This document shows, one piece after another, positions 1 through 8,221 of a DNA stretch of 64,000 nt. This DNA comes from Bacteroidota bacterium. GTDB lineage: Bacteria; Bacteroidota; JABWAT01. A program made the translations under genes and the position numbers. Each line of letters begins with the position of its first letter. The first letter of the stretch is position 1. The stretch is from positions 95,956 through 159,955 of the forward strand of contig JAIUNL010000009.1 in NCBI GenBank assembly GCA_020161835.1. Direction: 5' to 3'. The notes below the pieces were generated by a model that saw nothing but the letters and a program-made list of their open reading frames with translations, searched no databases and had not been told where the DNA came from.

Positions 1-1881
1 TTCGAGCCGTATAGCCTGAAACAAAATAACGAACGTCGTTCCCTTCCCCTCCACCGATTCAACATCAATAATACCATGGTGCTGAAGAACAACACTGTAA
101 ACACCTGCAAGACCTAAACCTGTACCTTCACCAACTTTTTTAGTATTAAAAAAGGGTTCAAATATTTTAGGCAGATTTTCCTGCGGTATACCAATTCCAG
201 TATCAGAAACTTTCAGGACAATCATTTCAGTAAGCTGATTATTCCTGTGAATTTTCACATTACGGGTTTCAAATTTAAGAATTCCACCCGATGGCATAGA
301 ATCACGGGCATGAATAGCAAGATTAACAACCATTTGCTGAATCTGACCTTCATCCATCAGCATACCGTCTGCCTGAGCCTGAAAATCAGTTACCAGCGTC
401 ACCTTATCAGGAACCAGTTCCTTCATCATTTTCAGAATATTTCTTAAAATATCATGAAAAGACTGCTTTTTGAAAACAGCATTTTTCTGCCTGCTGAAAT
501 TTAAAAGCTGTTTGACGACATCAGCGGCCCGGCGTGAAGCACTTAAAACCTGATCAGAATACTGAAGGATTTTCTCATCAGTCGTCCGCATTTGTATGAG
601 TTCAGTGTTTGGGATAATAATAGCCAGTAAATTATTAAAATCGTGCGAAACACCGCCAGCCAGCCGACCGATACTTTCCATCCTTCTGGCCTGAACAAGT
701 TGTTCCTGCAACTGTTTCCGTTCAGTGATATCCCTGAGAAAAACCTGAATAACTTCACCCTGATTATCCGAAAAGGCATTTGCGGTCATTTCAACGGAAG
801 CAAATTCATTTTCACCGGCAGTTATTGAGAAACTGATTGCTGAGGTTTCAGACGAGCCTGCCTGAAGTTTTTCAAAATAATCTTTTACAGCAGGTTTATT
901 ATCTTCAGAAACAAAATCAATAAAACTTGCATTGGGTGCGAGTTGAAGATGGCTGATCAGACCAGAAAACCGGTTATTGTAAAAAATAATCTGGCCAGAC
1001 CGGTCAAGATGAAGAATACTGTCACTTGCATTTTCGATCAAAGACCTTATTCTGGCTTCACTCTGAAGAATCTGGCGGGTTACATTTTCAAGACTTTTTG
1101 TTTTTTCTTCAAGCTGTGTAAAGGCTTCTGAAATTCCAGCAGCCATATCGTTAAAAGAATGAGCCAAATCTCCAAGTTCATCGTTTGAAATTTTTTCAAT
1201 CCGATAGCCATAATTTCCAGATTGAAATTCAGCAGAGGCCGTTGAAAGCCTTTTAATTAATCTCCCGAAAAATATTGATACCAGCCAGGCCAGGAAACCA
1301 CCGCCAGCCGCAATCAGCAATGAGAGCATAATGATTGCTTTTGAGACACGGTCAAGTTGTTCAGTTACATACGATTTTGAAAACGTGACAACTAAAAGTC
1401 CGTTAAATGCATATTTGGTGCTTGGAGTAAGTTTGACTCCCCGGTTGATGATGGGAACCACGACAAAAAGGTAATTCTTTGTTTCCGGATTGATGGCAAC
1501 AGAATTCATGGTCATCCAAAGTTCATGTTTCAGCATTTGCTGATGAGTCGTGTCAGAAAAATTTATATCCAATCTTAGAGAATCTGACTGGGTATAAATC
1601 TGATTTCCGGAAAGGCCATAAAAAGTAACATTGACTGAATAATCCATCTGGTCGAGCAAAGACTGAATTCTATCAGGAAGGGGAATAGGTGAATTCTGAA
1701 GGAGTTCATCGTACAAAATAGTCGAGGCAAGTTCACTGATGGTTTTTGAATGATCAATAAGATTCTTCATAAGCCGGTCATTTTCACGGGTAATTGTAAG
1801 ATAAGTACTCAAAATCATTACAAGTGAAAGAATGACCAGGAACGCAGCTAAAAATTTTGTAGCAAGGTTAAACCGCATCAT
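1..1881 (-). CDS. Sensor histidine kinase, C-terminus cut by window edge
   Basis: The reading frame is open from an ATG at 1881 to the window edge, giving 627 codons without a stop. In order it shows an N-terminal membrane segment (about residues 8-28), an extracytoplasmic sensor region, a second membrane segment near 155-180, a HAMP domain, a short coiled coil, a PAS domain, a HisKA phospho-acceptor site (SHDFNNLL, His413) and a HATPase domain with DTGIGIP, FEPFF and GTGLGL. The form of the H-box resembles hybrid kinases, so a receiver domain may follow outside the window. The start overlaps the stop of the solute-binding protein gene by 4 bases (ATGA), implying translational coupling. Oddity: the N-box reads NLAIHARD, with His524 where the Mg-binding asparagine is expected. 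Confidence 0.9.
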   Translation of the reverse strand, partial: MMRFNLATKFLAAFLVILSLVMILSTYLTITRENDRLMKNLIDHSKTISELASTILYDELLQNSPIPLPDRIQSLLDQMDYSVNVTFYGLSGNQIYTQSDSLRLDINFSDTTHQQMLKHELWMTMNSVAINPETKNYLFVVVPIINRGVKLTPSTKYAFNGLLVVTFSKSYVTEQLDRVSKAIIMLSLLIAAGGGFLAWLVSIFFGRLIKRLSTASAEFQSGNYGYRIEKISNDELGDLAHSFNDMAAGISEAFTQLEEKTKSLENVTRQILQSEARIRSLIENASDSILHLDRSGQIIFYNNRFSGLISHLQLAPNASFIDFVSEDNKPAVKDYFEKLQAGSSETSAISFSITAGENEFASVEMTANAFSDNQGEVIQVFLRDITERKQLQEQLVQARRMESIGRLAGGVSHDFNNLLAIIIPNTELIQMRTTDEKILQYSDQVLSASRRAADVVKQLLNFSRQKNAVFKKQSFHDILRNILKMMKELVPDKVTLVTDFQAQADGMLMDEGQIQQMVVNLAIHARDSMPSGGILKFETRNVKIHRNNQLTEMIVLKVSDTGIGIPQENLPKIFEPFFNTKKVGEGTGLGLAGVYSVVLQHHGIIDVESVEGKGTTFVILFQAIRLE

Positions 1882-3110
1882 TGCTGCAATTCCTTCTTTG
1901 CTTTATTTGACTGAATGAGTATTGTATTAACAATTTCATCGGGGTTTTTCAGTGAAACCATCATTGATTTAAATTCTCTTGAAATCAGATTAATATCTGA
2001 TTTTGCCCAGCGATTTAATCCGGTTTCATTTCCTGTACTTTTCAGTAATTCTCTTGCACCGTGCCGGCTGTCTTTCCCGGTTTTAATCTGATTCAGAGCA
2101 TTATTGGTTGCCGGAAAAGCAACCCCTTTTGAAAGCCATTCCTCATAATTGAAGGTATTAACCAGGTAGGTCAGGACCAACATAGCCGCTTCTGGGTCTT
2201 TGCATTTGGGTGAGATGCCCCAACCAACAGTAGTCATTACAGTTCTGGGTTTGTTTTTTTTATCAAGAGCCGGTAACGGATAAATACGGTAATCAAGATT
2301 GGGAACATTGTTATCATAGTAGGGGAAAAACCAGATTCCCTGGATAACAGAGGCCACTTTCTGATCAGTAAAAACCAGATTTGAACTTAGAACATTAAAA
2401 TCCAGAAAAATGACCTGCTTTTTATTTTCACGGGAATAAAACTGGTAGGCCGGAAGCAGCAGCGATTTTTCGAGATCGGGTGAAGTCCAGCCTGGCTTTG
2501 AAGCCTGTGCAATAAAGGGGAGAATTTCGAAATCGTGTCCAGAAATCACCAATGCACGACCCTCATTGATTTTAACTGAAGCCACAGCAGATAATTTGGT
2601 GAACCAATCAGAAAGTTCATCAAAAGTTTTTGGCCCGGCAGCAGGCAGACCTGCCAATTTCCGGTATCTTTCATTGATTGTAATTCCGATTATATTAAAA
2701 TCTTTCGGAATCGCATAAATATTCTTTTCACGACGAAAAGCATCAACTGCAGGCTGATATAAAGACTGGATTTTCAGACCGGAAACATTCAAAAGAGTCT
2801 GAAGGGGTTTTAAAGCATTAATCTGAAGATAGTCACCCAGATAGGCATCTCTAACATAGAAAACATCGGGCGGATCTCCAGACTTCATACGACCAAGAAG
2901 ATTCTGATGATAGTAATCTGTCATCGGAATGGGTTCGTAAACAACTGAGATATTATTTTGAATTGAATTGAACTTTTCAATTTTACCGGCAAGTTCATCT
3001 TGTTCTTCTTTCGTCGTTGCCCAGCCGGAAACAACAATTTTGCTCTTCTGGCCTAACGCCTGAAAAGAGACAAAAACCAACAAAAGAGAAAGAAAATAAT
3101 TTGAAACCAT
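1878..3110 (-). CDS. Extracellular solute-binding protein, family 1
   Basis: This 410-aa protein resembles family 1 periplasmic binding proteins of sugar ABC importers (MalE-like two-lobe fold). I start it at the ATG at 3110 because this gives a proper signal peptide (NYFLSLLLVFVSF, cleavage after ALG-Q). A longer frame to 3218 would add an unlikely leader and run into the next gene. Body features fit the family: a GWATTKEEQDEL strand/helix start, PDVFYVRDAY, and a late GWGISPKCKDPEAAM region. No permease or ATPase gene is beside it. Instead it overlaps a sensor kinase by 4 bases, so it may present a ligand to the kinase rather than feed a transporter. Ligand unknown. Confidence 0.85.
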   Translation of the reverse strand: MVSNYFLSLLLVFVSFQALGQKSKIVVSGWATTKEEQDELAGKIEKFNSIQNNISVVYEPIPMTDYYHQNLLGRMKSGDPPDVFYVRDAYLGDYLQINALKPLQTLLNVSGLKIQSLYQPAVDAFRREKNIYAIPKDFNIIGITINERYRKLAGLPAAGPKTFDELSDWFTKLSAVASVKINEGRALVISGHDFEILPFIAQASKPGWTSPDLEKSLLLPAYQFYSRENKKQVIFLDFNVLSSNLVFTDQKVASVIQGIWFFPYYDNNVPNLDYRIYPLPALDKKNKPRTVMTTVGWGISPKCKDPEAAMLVLTYLVNTFNYEEWLSKGVAFPATNNALNQIKTGKDSRHGARELLKSTGNETGLNRWAKSDINLISREFKSMMVSLKNPDEIVNTILIQSNKAKKELQQ

Positions 3111-3156
3111 ATAAGTTTTAGCAGGTAAGGCGACAAAATAAGCAAACAAGATGATT

Positions 3157-3843
3157 TTATCGAGAATTAAGCATAACTGGTGCAATTTCGAGTAAATGAC
3201 CAGTAATAATATCTGCACCAGCTTGTAACAATTCGCCAGTTGAGTGTTTCCCGTTTGTTACACCAATACATTTTGCTTCAATAAATCGGGCAGTGTGAAC
3301 ATCCCGGGGTGAATCACCAACCACCCAGATTTCTGAGCCGGTAAAAATCTCACCCGAAATCATTTCAGCCCGTTTCTTAGCAATCGGACCTAACTGCTCC
3401 CTGATCCAGTGATCATCTCCAAAAGCACCAAATTCGAAAAAATCTGCAAGACCGGCAAGACTCAATTTAAAAGTAGCCATTTCCCGAATATTGCCTGTGA
3501 GAAGTCCAAGAAGAAAATTCCCATCATTTTCCAGCGTTTCGAGCAATTCCAATCCGCCCGGATGAACAACCAGGTGGTTTGAATTTACCGATTGCATAAA
3601 GTAGTCTGAATAAACATTACAAAAGACTGTCCACCCTGGATGGTTTTCAGGATTTTCACCATAATGACTGACAGTATCCCGAAAAATTTCCCAGTCTGTT
3701 CTCCCAGAAAAAGAACGGTAAGGCAGTGTATAAGATGATCCTAAAACTGAATACATTGCGTCTTGAACCACTTCAGCAGCTTTTTCAGGAAGGGAAACAA
3801 GAGTTCCATCAATATCAAAAAGAACCAATTTGTAAGGAATCAT
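3157..3843 (-). CDS. HAD-superfamily hydrolase (phosphoglycolate phosphatase-like)
   Basis: This 228-aa protein has the four HAD motifs in order: DIDGT with the nucleophile Asp10 and Asp12, the threonine motif LLTGN (Thr116), a lysine near 156, and GDSPRD with Asp177 and Asp181. The helical cap between motifs I and II suits a phosphatase for small phosphorylated metabolites such as phosphoglycolate or a nucleotide monophosphate. The start overlaps the methyltransferase stop by 4 bases (ATGA), so the two are probably cotranslated. Substrate cannot be told from sequence. Confidence 0.88.
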   Translation of the reverse strand: MIPYKLVLFDIDGTLVSLPEKAAEVVQDAMYSVLGSSYTLPYRSFSGRTDWEIFRDTVSHYGENPENHPGWTVFCNVYSDYFMQSVNSNHLVVHPGGLELLETLENDGNFLLGLLTGNIREMATFKLSLAGLADFFEFGAFGDDHWIREQLGPIAKKRAEMISGEIFTGSEIWVVGDSPRDVHTARFIEAKCIGVTNGKHSTGELLQAGADIITGHLLEIAPVMLNSR

Positions 3844-4583
3844 TTTGGTTTCCTTGCAGTCAAAGTAAAAACCGGGTGCACTGAATTAATTTCAATCTCA
3901 GAAAAACCCGCAAATTTAAATGCCTTTTCAATTTTTTCGGAATGATCAAAATGAAGTCCGCCTGATGAAGCAGCACCAAACTGTAAAAACCTTCCCACAA
4001 CTGACTTTGCCGGAAGAACTCCCATCCAGAAAACAACACCACCGGGTTTCAAAGCAGAAAACATCCGGGCCAGAGTCTCATCAGTCCGGGTTATTTCATT
4101 CCAGGATCCGCCACAAACGACAGCATCAAGAACTGAGTTCTGAAAAATGGCATCTTCACAAAATCCCTGAACCAGAACAGAACGGTCTTTGTTCAGGTTA
4201 CGTTGATTGACTTCAAGCAGCATCTGTAAACTGTAATCCAGGAAAAAAACAGTTGCCGTAGAAATTTTATCAAGCAAAGTACGACCATATAGACCGGTTG
4301 AGCAAGTCAAATCACAAATGACTGGATTTGGATTTTGGGAGGATAAAACGGCAGATTCCAGCAAGTTAAGTTCATCTTCAATATGGAATTTTCCGAGGGT
4401 AAGTAACGAAACTGACTGTTTTCGCCAAAGGCGTTCATAAGCCCAGGCAGTAACTTTCCAGGAACCTGATTTTTGTGCAAGGGTCAGGGTTTGAAGCGAT
4501 TTGTAATTGGGGTAGGAATATATGTCTGTGTGATGAACTGAAAGTTCAGTTTGCCCAACCGGATTCAGAATAAGTTTATTCAT
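3840..4583 (-). CDS. Class I SAM-dependent methyltransferase
   Basis: The protein is 247 aa from the ATG at 4583. An upstream in-frame start at 4613 would overlap the preceding gene by 38 bases, so the shorter form is preferred. The SAM-binding motif I is at about residues 88-98 (VICDLTCSTGLYG), followed by an acidic strand end (FFLDYS) and a motif like VVCGGSW before a helix, consistent with a Rossmann-fold small-molecule or lipid methyltransferase. It sits between the HAD hydrolase and a small ABM-domain protein, overlapping both by a few bases. Substrate unknown. Confidence 0.82.
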   Translation of the reverse strand: MNKLILNPVGQTELSVHHTDIYSYPNYKSLQTLTLAQKSGSWKVTAWAYERLWRKQSVSLLTLGKFHIEDELNLLESAVLSSQNPNPVICDLTCSTGLYGRTLLDKISTATVFFLDYSLQMLLEVNQRNLNKDRSVLVQGFCEDAIFQNSVLDAVVCGGSWNEITRTDETLARMFSALKPGGVVFWMGVLPAKSVVGRFLQFGAASSGGLHFDHSEKIEKAFKFAGFSEIEINSVHPVFTLTARKPK

Positions 4584-4872
4584 GTGAACTGATTTCGAGA
4601 TACGAAACCGCATCAGCCTTTTCGGTCATCCAGGGTTTAATCGTCGTCCAGGTCATTTTAAAAAACTCTGAGAACCTGTAGTGATCAAGGTGAGCCACAG
4701 AATCCCACCTTGAAAAAGTTGAAAAGATTGTCGGATCAGACTCAGACTGAAGTAGTTTCACTTCAGAACAACCTTCAAAAGTGAGAATAACCGGCCGTGT
4801 TTTATGAAACACCTGAACAAACTGATCACAATAATCAGGATGGAATTTCATTTTTACGATTCTGATAATCAT
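4576..4872 (-). CDS. ABM-domain protein (antibiotic biosynthesis monooxygenase fold)
   Basis: This 98-aa protein has the short dimeric ferredoxin-like ABM layout: an N-terminal strand (MIIRIVKMKF), a helix with FVQVFHKTRPVI, a turn with the typical EGC, a strand with SEVKLLQS, then FSRWDSVAHLDHYR leading into the last helix. Members include heme-degrading and quinol monooxygenases and many proteins of unknown role. It overlaps the SAM hydrolase gene upstream by 4 bases and the methyltransferase downstream by 8 bases, so it is part of the same transcript. Enzyme activity is not shown. Confidence 0.8.
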   Translation of the reverse strand: MIIRIVKMKFHPDYCDQFVQVFHKTRPVILTFEGCSEVKLLQSESDPTIFSTFSRWDSVAHLDHYRFSEFFKMTWTTIKPWMTEKADAVSYLEISSHE

Positions 4873-5708
4873 GATTTTTCCTTTTCAACCATGATCTGAG
4901 AACCGATTTTGACATCAAAAAGTTCAGCAGCATCAGCCTGATAAACAGCAAGTTCAAGCAATCCGCCAGAACCGATCAGTGCAACCGGGTCACCGGGTTC
5001 AACATCACTGTAAATTTTTGACAATTTCAACTGATCCCAACCGGCGAGACCAATACGAAAAGAAGTTCCAGCCGCCCAATGGTCAAGAAACCTTTCACTG
5101 ATATTGGTAATCAAATTTCCGAAATGATCAATGTGAATAACCTGGCCAATAATTTTTTGCTTATCCCACGAAGGCAAACCCCATCTCAGATCAGTAAGTT
5201 CAGTTTTCCTGGTTCCGAGCAGATCAATTGCAACGCCTTTACTCAGCCAGGCAGCAACAGGAACAAAAACATCTCTGCCATGAAAAACCGGACTTATATT
5301 CCGGCTTGTATAAACTGATTCTCTGACTGAAATGATTTTATCAGGTCGTGTTGTCTGTAAAGCCAGAGTCAAAATACCGTTATCAGGTGCGACAAAAAAA
5401 TGACCGTCATGTTCAACTGCAACGGCATCACGGTCTGAACCCACTTCTGGGTCAACAATGATCACATGGATTGTATCTTCAGGAAAATAGGGATACGTAT
5501 TTCGAAGGGTAAAGGCTGCTTCAACAATATTTTGACGGGCGATGGAGTGGGTGAGGTGATGAATTTCTACGTTAGGATTAACCGACTTTATCTGACCAAT
5601 CAGCGTTGGCACATAATAATCACGGGTTCCAAAATCAGTTATCAGGGTAATTTGACGTTTCAGCACAATTAGAATCCGGATTTTCTGGTTTTCACCGGTA
5701 AAATTCAA
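4869..5708 (-). CDS. SAM hydroxide adenosyltransferase (DUF62 / SAM hydrolase family)
   Basis: The protein belongs to the chlorinase/fluorinase-like SAM hydroxide adenosyltransferases, which split S-adenosylmethionine to adenosine and methionine. Seen here are the start LITDFGTRDYYV, HHLTHSI, IIVDPEVGS and FVAPDNGILTLAL, all family hallmarks, and a C-terminal domain with GNLITNIS. The start is uncertain. The frame opens with a TTG at 5708 that overlaps the rlpA gene by 17 bases; a GTG at 5666 is also possible and would place the conserved LITDFG closer to the N-terminus. It is linked by a 4-base overlap to the ABM gene downstream. Confidence 0.85.
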   Translation of the reverse strand: MNFTGENQKIRILIVLKRQITLITDFGTRDYYVPTLIGQIKSVNPNVEIHHLTHSIARQNIVEAAFTLRNTYPYFPEDTIHVIIVDPEVGSDRDAVAVEHDGHFFVAPDNGILTLALQTTRPDKIISVRESVYTSRNISPVFHGRDVFVPVAAWLSKGVAIDLLGTRKTELTDLRWGLPSWDKQKIIGQVIHIDHFGNLITNISERFLDHWAAGTSFRIGLAGWDQLKLSKIYSDVEPGDPVALIGSGGLLELAVYQADAAELFDVKIGSQIMVEKEKS

Positions 5709-6144
5709 TTTTTACTTTGGCAACACCGGTGGTTACCATATCAATATCTTTTGCAGCAGCATAACTGAGATCTAAAACCCTGTTTTTAACAAAAGGGCCC
5801 CGGTCATTCACCCTTACAATAACTGATTTTCCATTGTCCAGATTTGTGACTTTCAGACGGGTACCAAAGGGAATTTGACGATGGGCAGCAGTGAACTGAT
5901 ACATATCAAAGGTTTCGCCGCTTGCAGTTTGCAACCCATGAAATTTGGGTCCGTAAAAGCTGGCTACTCCGGTTGTTTGATCACCCGACACTTCACCTGA
6001 ACCTGATTTTTTGCCACGGAAGACAACTTTGCCTGAATCTTTTTCAGAAGTAAATCTTGCTGTGCTGGTACAACCCTGAAGGATAATACTCATCAGAATT
6101 AAGACTGGAATTGACCACTTTTTAAAACCGATGGTTTGTATCAT
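5692..6144 (-). CDS. rlpA: RlpA-like septal lytic transglycosylase lipoprotein
   Basis: This 150-aa protein has a lipoprotein signal with a lipobox ending LQGC (Cys25), then a double-psi beta-barrel domain (about 60-150). RlpA marks are present: GVASFYGPKFHG with the conserved His, TASGE, AAHR, PFGT, VRVNDRGPF and LDLSYAAA. RlpA proteins cleave glycan strands lacking stem peptides at the septum. This one lacks the C-terminal SPOR domain found in many homologues, leaving only the catalytic barrel. It lies 29 bases after the mannose-1-phosphate guanylyltransferase gene. Confidence 0.92.
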   Translation of the reverse strand: MIQTIGFKKWSIPVLILMSIILQGCTSTARFTSEKDSGKVVFRGKKSGSGEVSGDQTTGVASFYGPKFHGLQTASGETFDMYQFTAAHRQIPFGTRLKVTNLDNGKSVIVRVNDRGPFVKNRVLDLSYAAAKDIDMVTTGVAKVKIEFYR

Positions 6145-6173
6145 TCAATTTTGGATTTTTTTAACAGATAAAC

Positions 6174-7250
6174 TTAAAGATAACCAGCGTAGTCACCCAT
6201 TTTCAACTGATCTACTATATTTTTAACCTGCTGGCTCTGCCCTTTTTTACATATCAGGATAGAATCGTCAGTTTCAATAACAATAAGATCTTCGACTCCC
6301 ACAAGTGCAATCAGCTTTTGCTTTGCTCTTACCAATGAATTTGTGGTTGACGTTAACAGTACATTTCCTTCAACTGAATTTCCATTTTCGTCTTTTTCGG
6401 CAAGATTACTGACTTCATCCCACGATCCTACATCAGACCATCCAAGATCAGCTTTCAACACAAAAACCAACGCTGCCTTTTCCATAACACCATAGTCAAT
6501 AGAAATATTTGGCATCCGGTTATAAGCTTCTGATAGTTCAGGATAAAAATTGGGTGTTCCAATTGCCGGTTCAAGAGCCTGAAGTTCAAGAAATAAATCA
6601 GGAAGATGGTTTTGCAGTTCGGCAAGAATGGTATCTGACTTCCAGATAAACATGCCTGAATTCCACAAAAAATCTCCTGAAGAACAAAACCTGACTGCGG
6701 TATCATAATTTGGCTTTTCAGCAAAGGTTTTAACATGATAGGCATTGGGGTAGTTATCAAGATGAAAATCTTCATCAATCTGAATATACCCATAACCGGT
6801 TTCAGGCCGAACGGGTTTCAGACCAATGGTAACCAAAGCATGCTTTTCGTTAACGGCAAGGGCCAATCCTTCTTTTACAATTTCAAGAAAACGGAATTCA
6901 TTCCTGATGATTTGGTCAGACGGAATCACCAGCATGGTAGCTCCCGGATCCTTTTTCTTCAAATAAGCAGCGGCAAGACCAATGGCGGCAGCAGTATTTC
7001 GTCCGAACGGTTCTAAAATGATCTGATCGGGTTTCAAACCCGGAAGTTGTTCCTTTAACAGACTTTCATGGACTTTATTTCCGATGATCAGAATATTTTC
7101 CATTGGGAAAACCGGCAAAAGACGATCAACGGTTGATTGAATCATCGTCCGTTTTTCTGCAATTGCAAGGAACTGTTTTGGGGTATTAAATCGTGATACT
7201 GGCCAGAAACGGGTTCCGCTTCCTCCAGCCATAATTACAGCATAATTCAT
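6174..7250 (-). CDS. manC: Mannose-1-phosphate guanylyltransferase
   Basis: This 358-aa enzyme makes GDP-mannose from mannose-1-phosphate and GTP. It carries the nucleotidyltransferase signature at the N-terminus (AGGSGTRFWP, then PKQFL), ILEPFGRNTAAAIG, and FAEKPNYDTA. It is the single-function form, without the C-terminal phosphomannose isomerase domain of longer ManC proteins. Its product is the substrate of the GDP-mannose dehydratase at 13854-14858, so it supplies the GDP-fucose route encoded a few genes upstream. It follows the TPR lipoprotein by 8 bases and is probably in the porU transcript. Confidence 0.93.
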   Translation of the reverse strand: MNYAVIMAGGSGTRFWPVSRFNTPKQFLAIAEKRTMIQSTVDRLLPVFPMENILIIGNKVHESLLKEQLPGLKPDQIILEPFGRNTAAAIGLAAAYLKKKDPGATMLVIPSDQIIRNEFRFLEIVKEGLALAVNEKHALVTIGLKPVRPETGYGYIQIDEDFHLDNYPNAYHVKTFAEKPNYDTAVRFCSSGDFLWNSGMFIWKSDTILAELQNHLPDLFLELQALEPAIGTPNFYPELSEAYNRMPNISIDYGVMEKAALVFVLKADLGWSDVGSWDEVSNLAEKDENGNSVEGNVLLTSTTNSLVRAKQKLIALVGVEDLIVIETDDSILICKKGQSQQVKNIVDQLKMGDYAGYL

Positions 7251-7258
7251 TATAATTC

Positions 7259-8221
7259 CTATTCAATGGGTTTCTGTTCAGCTTCAGAAATTTCTTTATC
7301 AAGTTCCCTGGCATAGGGCCGGTCTGGGGCAACTTCAAGAACCCGGTTAATGACCAATCTGGAATTCGCAATATCGCCTTTTACCAGATAAGTATAGGCT
7401 AAGTTTTCTAAAGCAGTAAAAAAATTAAATTGGTGACGGATTGCAATCAGATAATGCCTGATGGCATCATCATATAACCCGTATTCATGGTAAATATACG
7501 CAAGATTCTGATGAGCCATTGCATAGGTTGGATCTAAAATGATGGCGGCACTTAAATGTTGAAAGGCCTGATTGATATTTCCTGTTTTATATTCTGCAAC
7601 AGCCAGGTTATTATAAATCTGAACATAATAAGGTGCCAGGTTAAGCAATTGTGTTAATATTCTGACTTTTTTTTCAGGATCACGTGTAGAATCTGCTATT
7701 GCCATTAAACCCAGGTCGTCCCATTTCAACTCACCCGATTTAAAAAGTTCAGCAATTTCAAGATTTAATCGGGCAGCATCATATTCTTTATTTATCAAAA
7801 GACTCTTTTTGAAAGAGGAATTTGCAGAATCAATACTTCCCTTCAATAAAAAAATGTGCCCCCGGTTATTCCATGCTTCGGCATAAACCGGGTCAAGTCT
7901 AACAGCATCGTTAAATTCTGAAAGTGAACTGTCGTTATTTTCAAGGTAAAACCAGGCAAGACCCCGGGTATTGGCCAGCCATGCAGCTTCAAGAGGCAGG
8001 TAATGCAAAACAGGTTTTTTGAGTTCACCCAGTTTTTGTGCAACAAAACCAAATCCGCCGGTATTGAACGAATCTGAAACAGCCTGGAGCTGAATTCGAA
8101 TCTGAACAATTTTGTTGTCTCTTTCGCTTTCAGTTTCTTGTGTTGTCCCCTTAAAAAATGAACAGGAAGAACTAATGAGAAAAAGCCCAACAAAAACAAG
8201 AACCAGGTTTATCCTTATCAT
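7259..8221 (-). CDS. TPR-repeat lipoprotein
   Basis: This 320-aa protein starts with a signal peptide running to a cysteine at about residue 20 (FLISSSC), a loose lipobox common in this group. It then has several tetratricopeptide repeats (WNNRGHIFLLKGSID, IYNNLAVAEYKTG, AHQNLAYIYHEYG, LENLAYTYLVKG). TPR proteins are scaffolds for protein complexes. The gene overlaps the end of porU by 4 bases (ATGA), so a helper role in T9SS or envelope assembly is a fair inference, but no specific Por protein is recognised. Confidence 0.85.
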   Translation of the reverse strand: MIRINLVLVFVGLFLISSSCSFFKGTTQETESERDNKIVQIRIQLQAVSDSFNTGGFGFVAQKLGELKKPVLHYLPLEAAWLANTRGLAWFYLENNDSSLSEFNDAVRLDPVYAEAWNNRGHIFLLKGSIDSANSSFKKSLLINKEYDAARLNLEIAELFKSGELKWDDLGLMAIADSTRDPEKKVRILTQLLNLAPYYVQIYNNLAVAEYKTGNINQAFQHLSAAIILDPTYAMAHQNLAYIYHEYGLYDDAIRHYLIAIRHQFNFFTALENLAYTYLVKGDIANSRLVINRVLEVAPDRPYARELDKEISEAEQKPIE

